Assembly: GCA_002360945.1 (NCBI GenBank)
Contig: DERO01000030.1
Span: 54,617-118,616 of the forward strand
Source of the DNA: Leclercia adecarboxylata
GTDB taxonomy: Bacteria; Pseudomonadota; Gammaproteobacteria; Enterobacterales; Enterobacteriaceae
Direction: 5' to 3'
Length of the DNA: 64,000 bases
The notes below the pieces were generated by a model. It was not told where the DNA came from and did no database searches. It saw only the letters and a program-made list of their open reading frames with translations. The position numbers and the translations under genes are program-made. Shown here piece after piece: positions 10,710 through 22,265 of this stretch (positions are counted from its first letter, which is position 1; every line of letters starts with the position of its first letter).

Positions 10710-11453
10710 ATGGCAATCGCACTTGTAACCGGCGCCAGCCGCGGAATTGGCAAAGCGACCGCGCTGCAGCTGGCACGCGAAGGCTATACCGTGGCGGTGA
10801 ATTATCACCACAACATCAAAGCTGCGACCGACGTGATCGCGGAGATTGTCAAAGAGGGCGGCAGGGCCTTTGCCGTGCGTGCCGACATCAGTGATGAAGC
10901 CCAGGTGATGGCGATGTTCGACAGCCTCGACCGTGAAGGCGAACCCCTCACCGCGCTGGTTAACAATGCCGGCATTCTGTTTGAGCAGAGCACCATCGAA
11001 AATCTCTCTGCCGAGCGTATTAACCGGGTGCTGGCCACCAACGTGACCGGGTATTTCCTCTGCTGCCGGGAAGCGGTGAAACGCATGGCGCTGAAGCATG
11101 GCGGAAAAGGCGGGGCGATTGTGAACGTCTCGTCCGCGGCCTCACGACTCGGCGCGCCGGGAGAGTATGTGGATTACGCGGCGTCGAAAGGCGCGGTGGA
11201 TTCGCTGACCACCGGCTTAGCGCTGGAGGTGGCGGCGCAGGGTATTCGGGTTAACTGTGTCCGTCCGGGGCTGATCTACACCGACATTCATGCCTCCGGC
11301 GGGGAGCCAGGACGTGTGGATCGGGTGAAGTCGATGCTGCCGATGCAGCGTGGCGGCCAGCCTGAAGAGGTGGCGCAGGCGATTGTCTGGCTGCTGAGCG
11401 AGAAGGCGTCGTACGTGACGGGCAGTTTTATTGAGTTAGCGGGTGGGAAGTAA
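10710..11453 (+). CDS. ygfF: Short-chain dehydrogenase/reductase YgfF
   Basis: A classical SDR oxidoreductase of 247 aa, matching E. coli YgfF; its physiological substrate is unknown. The cofactor motif TGASRGIGKA is near residue 7. NNAG is near residue 86, the catalytic Ser lies in VNVSSAAS near residue 139, and YAASK near residue 155 supplies the Tyr-Lys pair. The C-terminus (YVTGSFIELAGGK) is standard for the family. AGGTAG precedes the ATG. It stands alone between REP-type repeats. Confidence 0.92.
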   Translation: MAIALVTGASRGIGKATALQLAREGYTVAVNYHHNIKAATDVIAEIVKEGGRAFAVRADISDEAQVMAMFDSLDREGEPLTALVNNAGILFEQSTIENLSAERINRVLATNVTGYFLCCREAVKRMALKHGGKGGAIVNVSSAASRLGAPGEYVDYAASKGAVDSLTTGLALEVAAQGIRVNCVRPGLIYTDIHASGGEPGRVDRVKSMLPMQRGGQPEEVAQAIVWLLSEKASYVTGSFIELAGGK

Positions 11454-11456
11454 ACG

Positions 11457-11532
11457 CCCCTCACCCTAACCCTCTCCCCATAGGGGAGAGGGGATCGATC
11501 GTAGGCCGGTGCAAGCGTAGCGCCGCCCGGCG
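11457..11532. repeat. CCTCACCC-type repeat plus REP unit
   Basis: 11457-11494 holds CCCCTCACCCTAACCCTCTC followed by a CCCCATAGGGG hairpin, the same family as at 7645 and 15019. 11501-11532 is a REP unit (GTAGGCCGGTGCAAGCG... CGCCGCCCGGCG). They separate the convergent ygfF and bglA. Confidence 0.7.
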
Positions 11533-11540
11533 TTACGGAG

Positions 11541-12989
<1,449 letters not shown>

Positions 12990-13041
12990 TTATTGCTATT
13001 GTTTTTGAGTCTAACAAAGCGGGATAAAAAGTCACGATATA

Positions 13042-13070
13042 ACAATTTGCAGAAATTGTAATATGTTACA
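13042..13070. promoter_or_regulatory. Candidate operator palindromes upstream of bglA
   Basis: ACAATTT-GCAG-AAATTGT at 13042-13059 is a perfect palindrome with 7-bp arms. It overlaps TGTAA-TATG-TTACA at 13057-13070, a second perfect palindrome. Both lie in the 100-bp gap between the RpiR-family gene and bglA, so they are reasonable binding sites for that regulator. The link is inference from position. Confidence 0.45.
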
Positions 13071-13088
13071 TCTGAAAAACAGGGTGTT

Positions 13089-13841
13089 TTATTCCGTTAA
13101 TTTCTTCGCCAGTTTACGCCCCAGGGATTCAAGAATATAAATCACCGGAATTTGCGTCGTAATATCGTAGACCCCTGCGATACGGGTTTGCGGGACGTGC
13201 CAGGAGAGATTAAAGTCCGCCAGTTTCGCCAGCCGCGAATGTTCATGGCTGGTGATGGAGAGTACCTTGCAGTGGTGCAGGCTGAACTGGCTGGCGAAGC
13301 GCAGGATCTCTTCGGTTTCGCCCGACACCGAGAGCACGATCGCCAACGCGTTTTTCGCCATATCGTTAGTAACCGGGAAATAAGGGTCGTCAATATGGTT
13401 ACTGAATTTACCAATATTGGAAAAGAAGCGCGCGCCATATTTTGCCAGCGAACCCGAGGTGCCCGCGCCGACAAATATAATGCGTTCCGACGACAGGATA
13501 ATATCCACGGCGTTATTTAATAGCGTATCAAATTCGTCGTTGTTTACGCTTTTGAAAAAACTGATAATCTCACTGGCGCCAAAATTGGCCTGCTGCGGTT
13601 CGTTTTGTTCGAGATATAATTTAAACCGCACGCGGAATTCAGAATAGCCATCGCAATTCAGTTTGCGGCAAAAGCGCAGCACGGTGGTGGTGGAAACCCC
13701 CGCTGTATCCGCCAGTTCGCGGATGGTCATGTACATCACCCGATCGCGGTTTTTAATGACGGTATTGTAAACCATCATCTCCAGATTATTGAGACTGGCA
13801 ATGGCGGAATGGGAGAACATGCTCACAGGGGCTAAACTCAC
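13089..13841 (-). CDS. RpiR/MurR-family transcriptional regulator
   Basis: A sugar-phosphate-responsive regulator of 250 aa. The N-terminal HTH_6 domain covers about residues 1-75 ([24 protein letters not shown] is the helix-turn-helix). The C-terminal SIS domain covers about residues 110-235 ([11 protein letters not shown] and [12 protein letters not shown] are phosphosugar-binding loops). It lies upstream of bglA on the same strand, so it probably senses a 6-phospho-beta-glucoside or related sugar phosphate and controls bglA. E. coli has no such gene next to bglA. The specific ligand is not predictable. Confidence 0.85.
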   Translation of the reverse strand: MSLAPVSMFSHSAIASLNNLEMMVYNTVIKNRDRVMYMTIRELADTAGVSTTTVLRFCRKLNCDGYSEFRVRFKLYLEQNEPQQANFGASEIISFFKSVNNDEFDTLLNNAVDIILSSERIIFVGAGTSGSLAKYGARFFSNIGKFSNHIDDPYFPVTNDMAKNALAIVLSVSGETEEILRFASQFSLHHCKVLSITSHEHSRLAKLADFNLSWHVPQTRIAGVYDITTQIPVIYILESLGRKLAKKLTE

Positions 13842-13872
13842 TCATCAGACTTCATCTTCAGGGAATAATAAC

Positions 13873-14184
13873 ATGCAGCCTAACGACATCACTTTTTTTC
13901 AGCGCTTTCAGGATGACATTCTGGCCGGGCGTAAGACCATCACCATCCGTGATGAGAGCGAGGCGCACTTTAAAGCGGGCGATGTGCTACGGGTGGGGCG
14001 TTACGAAGACAACGGCTATTTTTGCACCATTGAGGTGACGGGTACCTCGACCGTGACGCTGGAGACGCTGACCGAAAAACATGCTCAGCAGGAGAACATG
14101 ACCCTCGGTGAACTTAAGCAGGTCATCGCGGAGATCTACCCAAATCAGACGCAGTTTTATGTCATTCATTTTAAATGTCTTTGA
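13873..14184 (+). CDS. yqfB: N4-acetylcytidine amidohydrolase YqfB
   Basis: A 103-aa ASCH-fold enzyme that hydrolyses N4-acetylcytidine to cytidine and acetate. The catalytic residues reported for E. coli YqfB are all present: Lys21 and Thr24 (in [11 protein letters not shown]) and Glu74 (in AQQENM). The start at 13873 ([15 protein letters not shown]) matches E. coli; the reading frame is open upstream but that part is not conserved. The start lies only about 30 bp from the start of the divergent RpiR-type gene, so the promoters must overlap. Confidence 0.93.
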   Translation: MQPNDITFFQRFQDDILAGRKTITIRDESEAHFKAGDVLRVGRYEDNGYFCTIEVTGTSTVTLETLTEKHAQQENMTLGELKQVIAEIYPNQTQFYVIHFKCL

Positions 14185-14303
14185 TTTTTAATCGGAACAG
14201 TTGTTAGCTGGGGGTATCGATCAAACATATGATTGTATTAAATAAATATTTATATGATATTTATTTTAGCTAACAGGTGTTCACTGGAATCATTCTCAGT
14301 TAG

Positions 14304-14999
<696 letters not shown>

Positions 15000-15018
15000 G
15001 GTGATGTGCGGCCTGATG

Positions 15019-15053
15019 CCCTCACCCCAACCCTCTCCCACTGGGAGAGGGAG
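15019..15053. repeat. CCTCACCC-type dispersed repeat, third copy
   Basis: CCCTCACCCCAACCCTCTCC followed by a CCCACTGGG hairpin. It is the same family as the copies at 7.65 and 11.46 kb and lies between yqfA and its terminator. Confidence 0.7.
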
Positions 15054-15061
15054 CAAACATT

Positions 15062-15090
15062 AAAAACGGTAACCCCAGGGTTACCGTTTT
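15062..15090. terminator. Bidirectional terminator between yqfA and ygfZ
   Basis: AAAACGGTAACCC and GGGTTACCGTTTT form a perfect stem with a two-base loop and T-rich flanks. It can serve both yqfA (plus) and ygfZ (minus), which converge here. Confidence 0.85.
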
Positions 15091-15122
15091 GCTTTTACCT
15101 TTGCCACCCGGCACTAACATCC

Positions 15123-16103
15123 TCACTCTTCCAGCGAATACGGCAGCGGCTCGATGCTCAGGGTATTCACATCTTCACGCACGCGGAACACGCTGTCGGG
15201 TTCCATGTCATTGTTCATAACGGCCTGCACCAGCAGACGACCATCATCGAGCTGAACGGCGGCGAGCACGGTGCCGGTCCGGCGCCAGTTCTCACCCATT
15301 TTCAGCTCCAGATCTTCGCCGGCTTCCGGTACACGGCTGGCCTGGCCCGCCAGATACCACAGCGCGCGTTTGTTGGCACCGCGGAACTTCGCACGAGCGA
15401 CCATCTCCTGGCCGGTATAGCAGCCTTTTTTAAAGCTGATCCCGCCGAGCGCCTGCAGGTTGGTTGCCTGAGGAATGAACTGCCCGCTGTTGGCGGCGTC
15501 GATGACCGGGATGCCCGCTTCAATGTTCAGCGACAGCCACTGCTGGCTGTTATTCAGCTGAGCTTCGCCGCGCAGGGCCTGGGTCACGCGCTCTGCGGTG
15601 GCAACATCGGTCACCAGCAGGAAGCGTTCTGCCGGGTGTTCAAACCACAGCAGCGAGGTGGCGCCGTCGTGGGTCACCTGTTTTTCGGCATCAGGCAGTT
15701 CGCTGAACAGATTCTTCAGTGCCGCGCGTGCCTGGAAACCGGCCACGCCGAGCAGCACCAGCTCGTCATCGGCGGCGATGGTCACTTTTGAGAACACCGC
15801 ATACTTTTTCAGTTCGGCGAGCTGGGCGTCGCGCAGGCTGCGGCGTTCGATCAGGGCAAAACCCTCCTGACGGCGGAACAGACGCAGGTTGCTCCACATC
15901 TTGCCTTTAGGATCGCAGTGCGCGGCCAGCAGGTGTTGGTGTTCGGTCATTTGACTGACATCAGCGGTCACCTGGCCCTGCAGGTACTTTTCGCTGTCCG
16001 CGCCGACGAGAGTTGCCAGCGCCCAGTCATCAAGAGTCATAAGCGTCAGCGGCAGACGCGCAGAGGCGACAGGCTGGCGCGGAGAAAAAGGTGTGAATGC
16101 CAT
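15123..16103 (-). CDS. ygfZ: tRNA-modifying protein YgfZ
   Basis: A folate-binding protein related to GcvT that supports Fe-S enzymes such as MiaB and is needed for some tRNA thiomodifications. It is 326 aa, the E. coli length. The hallmark [12 protein letters not shown] is present, with the conserved Cys at about 228. It is a single gene on the minus strand, divergent from sdhE-cptA, another cofactor-maturation pair. Confidence 0.95.
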   Translation of the reverse strand: MAFTPFSPRQPVASARLPLTLMTLDDWALATLVGADSEKYLQGQVTADVSQMTEHQHLLAAHCDPKGKMWSNLRLFRRQEGFALIERRSLRDAQLAELKKYAVFSKVTIAADDELVLLGVAGFQARAALKNLFSELPDAEKQVTHDGATSLLWFEHPAERFLLVTDVATAERVTQALRGEAQLNNSQQWLSLNIEAGIPVIDAANSGQFIPQATNLQALGGISFKKGCYTGQEMVARAKFRGANKRALWYLAGQASRVPEAGEDLELKMGENWRRTGTVLAAVQLDDGRLLVQAVMNNDMEPDSVFRVREDVNTLSIEPLPYSLEE

Positions 16104-16407
16104 AGTGATGTCCTGAATTGCATAACGCTTTGTTGATGCCTAATGGTAAAAGAGACTGTAGCCAATGCAAGCGGTTTCAACAGGCTATTCGTGCCCTCGC
16201 GCTGTTCTGCGTAACGCGACGCAAAATGGATGAACACCCGTTTTTGTTGTGGTTTTTTCTGGGAGAGTGCGTCTGCAACGCAATATTCCAGTAATGAAAC
16301 AGCAAAAAACACGTTACACTAAGAGCCGTTTCTTCCCGGTAGATTCTCATTCTCAGCCGATACGAACGGAACACTGCCTGAACTCAACGTTATGCAGGAA
16401 AATGCAC
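16104..16407. other. ygfZ-sdhE intergenic region
   Basis: About 300 bp between divergent genes. Short ORFs here are not conserved. It must hold promoters for both ygfZ and sdhE, but I could not single out clear -35/-10 pairs. Confidence 0.4.
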
Positions 16408-16674
16408 ATGGACATTACTAACAAAGCCCGCATTCATTGGGCATGCCGCCGCGGCATGCGCGAACTCGATATCTCCATCATGCCGTTCTTCGAATACGAA
16501 TACGACACCCTGAGCGATGAGGACAAAAAGCTCTTCATCCGCCTGCTGGAGAACGACGATCCTGATTTATTTAACTGGTTGATGAATCACGGCGAACCTG
16601 CCGACGCCGAACTGCAACGGATGGTGCTTTTAATTCAAACACGGAATCGGGAACGTGGTCCTGTGGCAATCTGA
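16408..16674 (+). CDS. sdhE: FAD assembly factor SdhE
   Basis: A small (88 aa) helical protein that promotes covalent attachment of FAD to SdhA and FrdA. The signature RGMRELD (RGxxE) lies at about residues 15-21, followed by the conserved acidic face. The ATG at 16408 ([16 protein letters not shown]) matches E. coli. It was earlier described as antitoxin CptB to CptA. cptA starts inside its last codons, so the two are coupled. Confidence 0.95.
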   Translation: MDITNKARIHWACRRGMRELDISIMPFFEYEYDTLSDEDKKLFIRLLENDDPDLFNWLMNHGEPADAELQRMVLLIQTRNRERGPVAI

Positions 16675-17068
16675 TTTACGCGTCTCGTGGCGCGCCCAGT
16701 GGATGTCTCTTTTGCTCCACGGCCTGGTTGCGGCCTGCATTCTGTTAATGCCGTGGCCGCTGAGCTACACCCCATTATGGTTAATCTTACTGTCGCTGGT
16801 GGTGTTCGACAGCGTGCGCAGTCAACGGCGCATTAATTCCCGCCAGGGCGAAATCAAACTGTTTATGGACTCCCGCCTGCACTGGCAGGGCAGCGAGTGG
16901 GAGATTGTCGGCACCCCGTGGATGTTAAATGCCGGCATGATGCTCCGCTTACGCAAAGGCGACGGAAAACGCTATCAGCATTTGTGGCTGGCGGCAGACA
17001 GTATGGACGAAGGGGAGTGGCGGGATCTGCGCCGGATGCTTTCGCAGCAACCGACGCAGGGGCGGTAG
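16655..17068 (+). CDS. cptA: Inner-membrane protein CptA (YgfX)
   Basis: A 137-aa protein with two adjacent transmembrane helices at about residues 14-48, then a cytosolic domain. In E. coli it was reported as a toxin acting on MreB and FtsZ, and in Serratia as an SdhE partner. It starts with GTG and overlaps sdhE by 20 bp. Its stop lies 4 bp from the end of convergent fldB. Confidence 0.9.
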   Translation: MVLWQSDLRVSWRAQWMSLLLHGLVAACILLMPWPLSYTPLWLILLSLVVFDSVRSQRRINSRQGEIKLFMDSRLHWQGSEWEIVGTPWMLNAGMMLRLRKGDGKRYQHLWLAADSMDEGEWRDLRRMLSQQPTQGR

Positions 17069-17072
17069 CGGG

Positions 17073-17594
17073 TTAACTGAACTGCTCCGCCATTTCGCCG
17101 AGGATCTGCTCGCACCAGCTCTGAAGGCGCTCTTCGCTCAGATCGTATTGATTCGTCTCATCAAGGGCCAGCCCGACAAACAGCTGGCCGTCGGCAATGA
17201 TCGGTTTTTTGCTGGTAAATTCATAGCCTTCGGTCGGCCAGTAACCAATGAAGGTCACGCCTTTCGGCGCCAGCTTGTCGTGTAGCATCCCCAGCGCGTC
17301 GAGGAACCACTCGCCGTAGCCCAACTGATCGCCCATGCCGTACAGCGCGATAATTTTACCTTCCAGCTGCAGGCCATCCAGACTATCCCAGATGGCTTCC
17401 CAGTCTTCCTGCAGCTCGCCGAAATCCCAGGTCGGGATACCGAGGATCAGCACGTCGTACTGTTCCATCAGCGTCGGGGCGTCGTCTTTGAGATTATGCA
17501 GGGTGACCAGTTCCGGACCGATAATGTCGCGAATTTTCTCTGCGGCCATCTCGGTGTAGCAGGTGCTGGAACCATAAAACAGACCAATATTCAT
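17073..17594 (-). CDS. fldB: Flavodoxin 2
   Basis: An FMN electron-transfer protein of 173 aa. The phosphate loop GSSTCYTE is at residues 8-15, and the FMN-stacking regions around PTWDFGE and [13 protein letters not shown] are present. In E. coli fldB belongs to the SoxRS regulon. It is divergent from xerD over a 100-bp spacer. Confidence 0.95.
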   Translation of the reverse strand: MNIGLFYGSSTCYTEMAAEKIRDIIGPELVTLHNLKDDAPTLMEQYDVLILGIPTWDFGELQEDWEAIWDSLDGLQLEGKIIALYGMGDQLGYGEWFLDALGMLHDKLAPKGVTFIGYWPTEGYEFTSKKPIIADGQLFVGLALDETNQYDLSEERLQSWCEQILGEMAEQFS

Positions 17595-17695
17595 CGCTAA
17601 AATGTCTCAATACTTGCTATGACTTTGCGAGCAGTGTACCAGAAACAACCCGCATTCAGGCATAATGCACCCATTGCAGAACGAAAGAGGCTGAC

Positions 17696-18592
17696 GTGGA
17701 AAAGGATCTCGCACTCATCGAGCAGTTTCTCGATGCGCTGTGGCTGGAGAAGAATCTTGCCGAAAATACCCTCAGCGCTTACCGACGCGATCTGGGAATG
17801 CTGGTAGCCTGGTTGCATCATCACGATCTTACGCTTGCCACGGCCCAAAGCGACAATTTACAGGCGCTGCTTGCCGAGCGCATGGAGGGGGGCTATAAAG
17901 CCACCAGCTCCGCGCGGCTGCTGAGCGCCATGCGACGCCTGTTCCAGCATCTGTATCGCGAGAAATTACGCGCCGACGATCCCAGCGCCGCGCTGGCGTC
18001 GCCCAAGCTGCCGCAGCGTCTGCCGAAGGATCTCAGCGAAGCACAAGTTGAGAGATTATTACAGTCGCCGGTGGTTGACCAACCGCTGGAGTTACGCGAT
18101 AAAGCGATGCTTGAGGTGCTGTACGCGACGGGACTGCGCGTCTCTGAGCTGGTCGGTCTGTCAATGAGCGATATCAGCCTGCGTCAGGGCGTGGTGCGGG
18201 TGATCGGGAAAGGCAACAAAGAGCGTCTGGTGCCGCTGGGTGAAGAGGCGGTGTACTGGCTGGAGAACTATCTTCAGCATGGGCGTCCGTGGTTGCTTAA
18301 CGGTGTCTCCATTGATGTGCTGTTTCCGAGCCAGCGTGCGCAACAGATGACGCGTCAAACCTTCTGGCATCGCATCAAACATTACGCCACACTGGCGGGT
18401 ATCGACAGTGAAAAACTTTCGCCGCACGTTCTGCGTCACGCTTTTGCGACCCATCTTCTGAACCACGGTGCCGACCTGCGCGTGGTCCAGATGCTGCTTG
18501 GGCACAGTGACCTTTCAACGACGCAAATCTACACGCATGTCGCGACGGAACGCCTGCGGCAGCTACACCAACAGCATCACCCACGGGCGTGA
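17696..18592 (+). CDS. xerD: Site-specific tyrosine recombinase XerD
   Basis: It acts with XerC at dif to resolve chromosome dimers, activated by FtsK. It is 298 aa, the E. coli length, so numbering carries over: Arg148 (YATGLRVSE), Lys172, His244 and Arg247 (HVLRHAF), His270 and nucleophile Tyr279 (TTQIYTHV). The start is GTG. It is the first gene of the xerD-dsbC-recJ-prfB-lysS run, as in E. coli. Confidence 0.97.
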   Translation: MEKDLALIEQFLDALWLEKNLAENTLSAYRRDLGMLVAWLHHHDLTLATAQSDNLQALLAERMEGGYKATSSARLLSAMRRLFQHLYREKLRADDPSAALASPKLPQRLPKDLSEAQVERLLQSPVVDQPLELRDKAMLEVLYATGLRVSELVGLSMSDISLRQGVVRVIGKGNKERLVPLGEEAVYWLENYLQHGRPWLLNGVSIDVLFPSQRAQQMTRQTFWHRIKHYATLAGIDSEKLSPHVLRHAFATHLLNHGADLRVVQMLLGHSDLSTTQIYTHVATERLRQLHQQHHPRA

Positions 18593-18613
18593 TGACTTGT
18601 AACAGGAACCCAT

Positions 18614-19327
18614 ATGAAAAAGTCTTTAGTGCTGTTCTCTCTGCTGGCAGCCTCATTATCTGGCCTGGCGCATGCTGACGATGCGGCCATTAAACAGTCT
18701 CTGGCGAAGCTCGGCGTTACCGGGAGTGAGATCCAACCTGCGCCGATCCCCGGGATGAAAACCGTGATGACCAGCGGCGGCGTGCTGTACGTTACCGAAG
18801 ACGGTAAGCACTTTCTGCAGGGGCCGCTGTACGATGTGAGCGGCGCCCAGCCGGTCAACGTCACTAACCAGATGCTGATGAAAAACCTGAACGCGCTGGA
18901 AAAAGAGATGATCGTTTACAAAGCGGCGCAGGAAAAGCATGTCATCACCGTCTTCACCGATATTACCTGCGGCTACTGCCACAAGCTGCATGAAGAGATG
19001 AAAGACTACAACGCGCTGGGGATCACCGTGCGTTATCTCGCTTTCCCGCGTGCGGGCGTGCAGAGCCAGCCTGAGCAGGACATGAAGGCCATCTGGTGTG
19101 CGAAAGATCGCAACAAAGCCTTTGATGACGCCATGAGCGGCAAAGGCATTCAGCCCGCCTCCTGCGATATCGACATCGCCAACCACTACGCGCTGGGCGT
19201 GCAGTTTGGCGTGACCGGTACGCCTGCTATCGTGTTGAGCAACGGCTACGTGGTGCCGGGTTACCAGGGGCCGAAAGAGATGAAAGAGTTCCTCGACGCG
19301 CACCAGAAACAGTTTGGCGGTAAATAA
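18614..19327 (+). CDS. dsbC: Thiol:disulfide interchange protein DsbC
   Basis: A periplasmic disulfide isomerase that corrects wrong disulfides and is kept reduced by DsbD. The precursor is 237 aa. A Sec signal peptide is visible (MKKSLVLFSLLAASLSGLAHA), followed by the dimerisation domain and the thioredoxin domain with active site CGYC near residue 119. The cis-Pro is in GVTGTPAIV. Lies 22 bp after xerD and 6 bp before recJ. Confidence 0.96.
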   Translation: MKKSLVLFSLLAASLSGLAHADDAAIKQSLAKLGVTGSEIQPAPIPGMKTVMTSGGVLYVTEDGKHFLQGPLYDVSGAQPVNVTNQMLMKNLNALEKEMIVYKAAQEKHVITVFTDITCGYCHKLHEEMKDYNALGITVRYLAFPRAGVQSQPEQDMKAIWCAKDRNKAFDDAMSGKGIQPASCDIDIANHYALGVQFGVTGTPAIVLSNGYVVPGYQGPKEMKEFLDAHQKQFGGK

Positions 19328-19332
19328 TTCGC

Positions 19333-21066
19333 GTGAAATCTTCGATACAACTCCGTCGTCGTGAAGTGAACGACAGCGCCGCGTTACCTGCGGAACTGTC
19401 GCCTCTGTTGCGTCGACTGTACGCCAGCCGTGGCGTGAAACATGCCGACGATCTTGAGAAAGGCGTAAAAAATATGCTGCCCTGGCAGCAGCTGAGTGGC
19501 GTCGAGACGGCCACGGAGCTGCTGTACAACGCCTTTAGGGAAGGGACGCGCATCATCGTGGTGGGGGATTTCGATGCCGATGGCGCCACCAGTACCGCGC
19601 TGAGCGTGCTCAGCCTGCGGGCGATGGGGTGCGATAACGTCTCTTACCTGGTGCCGAACCGCTTCGAGGATGGCTACGGCCTGAGCCCGGAAGTGGTCGA
19701 TCAGGCCCACGCCCGCGGCGCGCAAATGATCCTCACTGTCGATAATGGGATCTCCTCCCATGCCGGTGTCGATCGTGCGCACGAGCTCGGGATCCCGGTG
19801 CTGGTCACCGATCACCACCTGCCCGGCGATACGCTGCCGGCGGCGGAAGCGATCATCAACCCCAACCTGCGCGACTGCGATTTTCCGTCGAAAGCGCTGG
19901 CGGGCGTCGGCGTGGCCTTCTACCTGATGCTGGCGCTGCGCACGAAGCTGAGGGATAAGGGCTGGTTCGAGGCGCAGGGCATTGCCGCGCCGAACCTGGC
20001 GGAATACCTCGATCTGGTGGCGCTGGGCACCGTGGCGGACGTGGTGCCGCTGGATACCAATAACCGCATTCTCACCTGGCAGGGCTTAAACCGCATTCGT
20101 GCGGGCAAATGCCGGCCAGGCATTAAGGCGCTGCTGGAGATCTCCAACCGGGATCAGCAGCGGCTGGCGGCCAGCGATCTGGGCTTTGCCCTCGGTCCGC
20201 GTCTCAACGCCGCCGGGCGACTGGATGATATGTCGGTGGGGGTGGCGTTGCTGCTGTGCGACAACGTCGGCGAAGCGCGCGTGCTGGCCAACGAGCTGGA
20301 TGCCCTGAACCAGACCCGCAAAGAGATTGAGCAGGGGATGCAGGCCGAAGCCCTGATCCTGTGCGAAAAGCTGGAGCGCAGCGGCGAAACGCTGCCCGGC
20401 GGGCTGGCAATGTATCACCCCGAGTGGCACCAGGGGGTGGTCGGGATCCTGGCCTCGCGCATCAAAGAGCGTTTTCACCGTCCGGTGATTGCCTTTGCGC
20501 CGGCCGGAGACGGCACGCTGAAAGGATCGGGCCGATCCATCCAGGGGCTGCATATGCGCGATGCGCTGGAGCGTCTGCATACGCTGCATCCCGATCTGAT
20601 GATCAAATTTGGCGGCCACGCGATGGCGGCGGGCTTGTCACTGGAAGAGGCGAAGTTCGATCGGTTCCAGCGCCTGTTCAGCGAGCTGGTCACCGACTGG
20701 CTGGATCCGGCCCTGTTGCAGGGGGAAGTGGTCTCCGACGGTCCGTTAACGCCCGCTGAAATGACCATGGAAGTGGCGCAGATGCTGCGTGATGCCGGTC
20801 CGTGGGGGCAGATGTTCCCGGAGCCGCTGTTCGATGGTCGTTTCCGTCTGCTGCAACAGCGGCTGGTGGGTGAACGCCATCTGAAAGTGATGGTAGAGCC
20901 GGTCGGCGGCGGCCCGCTGCTGGACGGTATCGCCTTTAACGTCGATACCAGCATCTGGCCGGACAACGGCGTGCGCGAAGTCGAACTGGCCTACAAACTG
21001 GATATCAACGAGTTTCGCGGCAACCGTACGCTGCAAATCATCATCGACCATATCTGGCCACTTTAG
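19333..21066 (+). CDS. recJ: Single-stranded-DNA-specific exonuclease RecJ
   Basis: A 5'-3' ssDNA exonuclease for recombination and mismatch repair. It is 577 aa, the usual length. DHH-family motifs: VVGDFDADGATST near residue 78, TVDNGISSH, VTDHHLPG near residue 160, and the DHHA1 segment KFGGHAMAAGLS near residue 433. The start is GTG, just after dsbC. The next gene, prfB, has its own leader. Confidence 0.96.
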   Translation: MKSSIQLRRREVNDSAALPAELSPLLRRLYASRGVKHADDLEKGVKNMLPWQQLSGVETATELLYNAFREGTRIIVVGDFDADGATSTALSVLSLRAMGCDNVSYLVPNRFEDGYGLSPEVVDQAHARGAQMILTVDNGISSHAGVDRAHELGIPVLVTDHHLPGDTLPAAEAIINPNLRDCDFPSKALAGVGVAFYLMLALRTKLRDKGWFEAQGIAAPNLAEYLDLVALGTVADVVPLDTNNRILTWQGLNRIRAGKCRPGIKALLEISNRDQQRLAASDLGFALGPRLNAAGRLDDMSVGVALLLCDNVGEARVLANELDALNQTRKEIEQGMQAEALILCEKLERSGETLPGGLAMYHPEWHQGVVGILASRIKERFHRPVIAFAPAGDGTLKGSGRSIQGLHMRDALERLHTLHPDLMIKFGGHAMAAGLSLEEAKFDRFQRLFSELVTDWLDPALLQGEVVSDGPLTPAEMTMEVAQMLRDAGPWGQMFPEPLFDGRFRLLQQRLVGERHLKVMVEPVGGGPLLDGIAFNVDTSIWPDNGVREVELAYKLDINEFRGNRTLQIIIDHIWPL

Positions 21067-21157
21067 CATCACTATTCCGCTATAAAACAGGGCGTGAATC
21101 CGGTACAATTCCGCCCTTATCTCCGCATTTTGACTAGTCCATAAAAGAAAACAGACC

Positions 21158-22256
21158 ATGTTTGAAATTAATCCGGTAAAAAACCGCATTCAGGACCTCA
21201 CGGAGCGCTCCGACGTTCTTAGGGGGTATCTTTGACTACGATGCCAAGAAAGAGCGTCTCGAAGAAGTAAACGCCGAGCTGGAACAGCCGGACGTCTGGA
21301 ACGAACCTGAACGCGCACAGGCGCTGGGTAAAGAGCGTTCCTCTCTGGAAGCTATCGTCGATACACTGGATCAGATGGCGCAAGGTCTGGATGACGTTTC
21401 CGGCCTGCTGGAGCTGGCCGTTGAGGCCGACGACGAAGAGACCTTCAACGAAGCCGTGGCAGAACTCGACGTGCTGGAAGAGAAGCTGTCCCAGCTGGAA
21501 TTCCGTCGCATGTTCTCCGGTGAATACGACAGCGCCGACTGCTACCTGGATATTCAGGCCGGTTCCGGCGGTACAGAAGCGCAGGACTGGGCCAGCATGC
21601 TGACCCGTATGTATCTGCGTTGGGCTGAAGCCCGCGGCTTTAAGACCGAGATCATTGAAGAGTCTGAAGGCGAAGTGGCAGGCCTGAAATCTGTCACCGT
21701 TAAGATCATCGGCGATTACGCCTATGGCTGGCTGCGTACTGAAACCGGCGTTCACCGCCTGGTGCGTAAGAGCCCGTTCGACTCTGGCGGCCGTCGTCAC
21801 ACCTCCTTCAGCTCCGCGTTTGTCTATCCGGAAGTGAAGGACGATATCGATATCGAAATCAATCCGGCCGATCTGCGTATTGACGTTTACCGTGCATCCG
21901 GTGCGGGTGGTCAGCACGTTAACCGTACAGAATCCGCGGTGCGTATTACGCACCTGCCGACCGGGCTGGTAACACAGTGCCAGAACGACCGTTCCCAGCA
22001 TAAAAACAAAGACCAGGCCATGAAGCAGATGAAAGCGAAGCTTTATGAACTGGAGATGCAAAAGAAAAATGCTGAGAAGCAGGCGATGGAAGATAACAAA
22101 TCCGACATCGGCTGGGGCAGCCAGATCCGTTCTTACGTCCTTGATGACTCCCGCATCAAAGACCTGCGTACCGGTGTTGAAACCCGTAACACGCAGGCGG
22201 TGCTGGACGGCAGCCTGGACCAATTTATCGAAGCAAGTCTGAAAGCAGGGTTATGA
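21158..22256 (+). CDS. prfB: Peptide chain release factor 2 (programmed +1 frameshift)
   Basis: RF2 recognises UGA and UAA. The coding sequence is split. Frame 0 starts at ATG 21158 ([17 protein letters not shown]) and reaches TGA at 21233-21235 after codon 25 (CTT); frame +1 continues from GAC at 21234 to the stop at 22256. The joined product is 365 aa, the E. coli length. The stop-recognition tripeptide SPF is in RKSPFDSGG, and the catalytic GGQ is in [10 protein letters not shown]. The residue corresponding to 246 is Ala, the common highly active form, not the Thr of E. coli K-12. Confidence 0.97.
21221..21236 (+). promoter_or_regulatory. prfB autoregulatory frameshift site
   Basis: AGGGGGTATCTTTGAC: an internal Shine-Dalgarno-like AGGGGG lies 3 bases before the slippery CTT followed by in-frame TGA and then C. 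When RF2 is scarce the ribosome shifts +1 on CUU-U and makes full-length RF2. The arrangement is identical to E. coli. Confidence 0.97.
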
Positions 22257-22265
22257 GGAACCAAC

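Noticed and set aside
8522..10753. Minus-strand 743-codon ORF across gcvP
   Set aside because: It is the mirror of the highly conserved GC-rich gcvP; the composition reflects gcvP codons, not a second protein.
21158..21235. prfB as a frameshifted pseudogene
   Set aside because: The in-frame TGA sits in the known RF2 programmed frameshift signal with AGGGGG and CTTTGAC intact.
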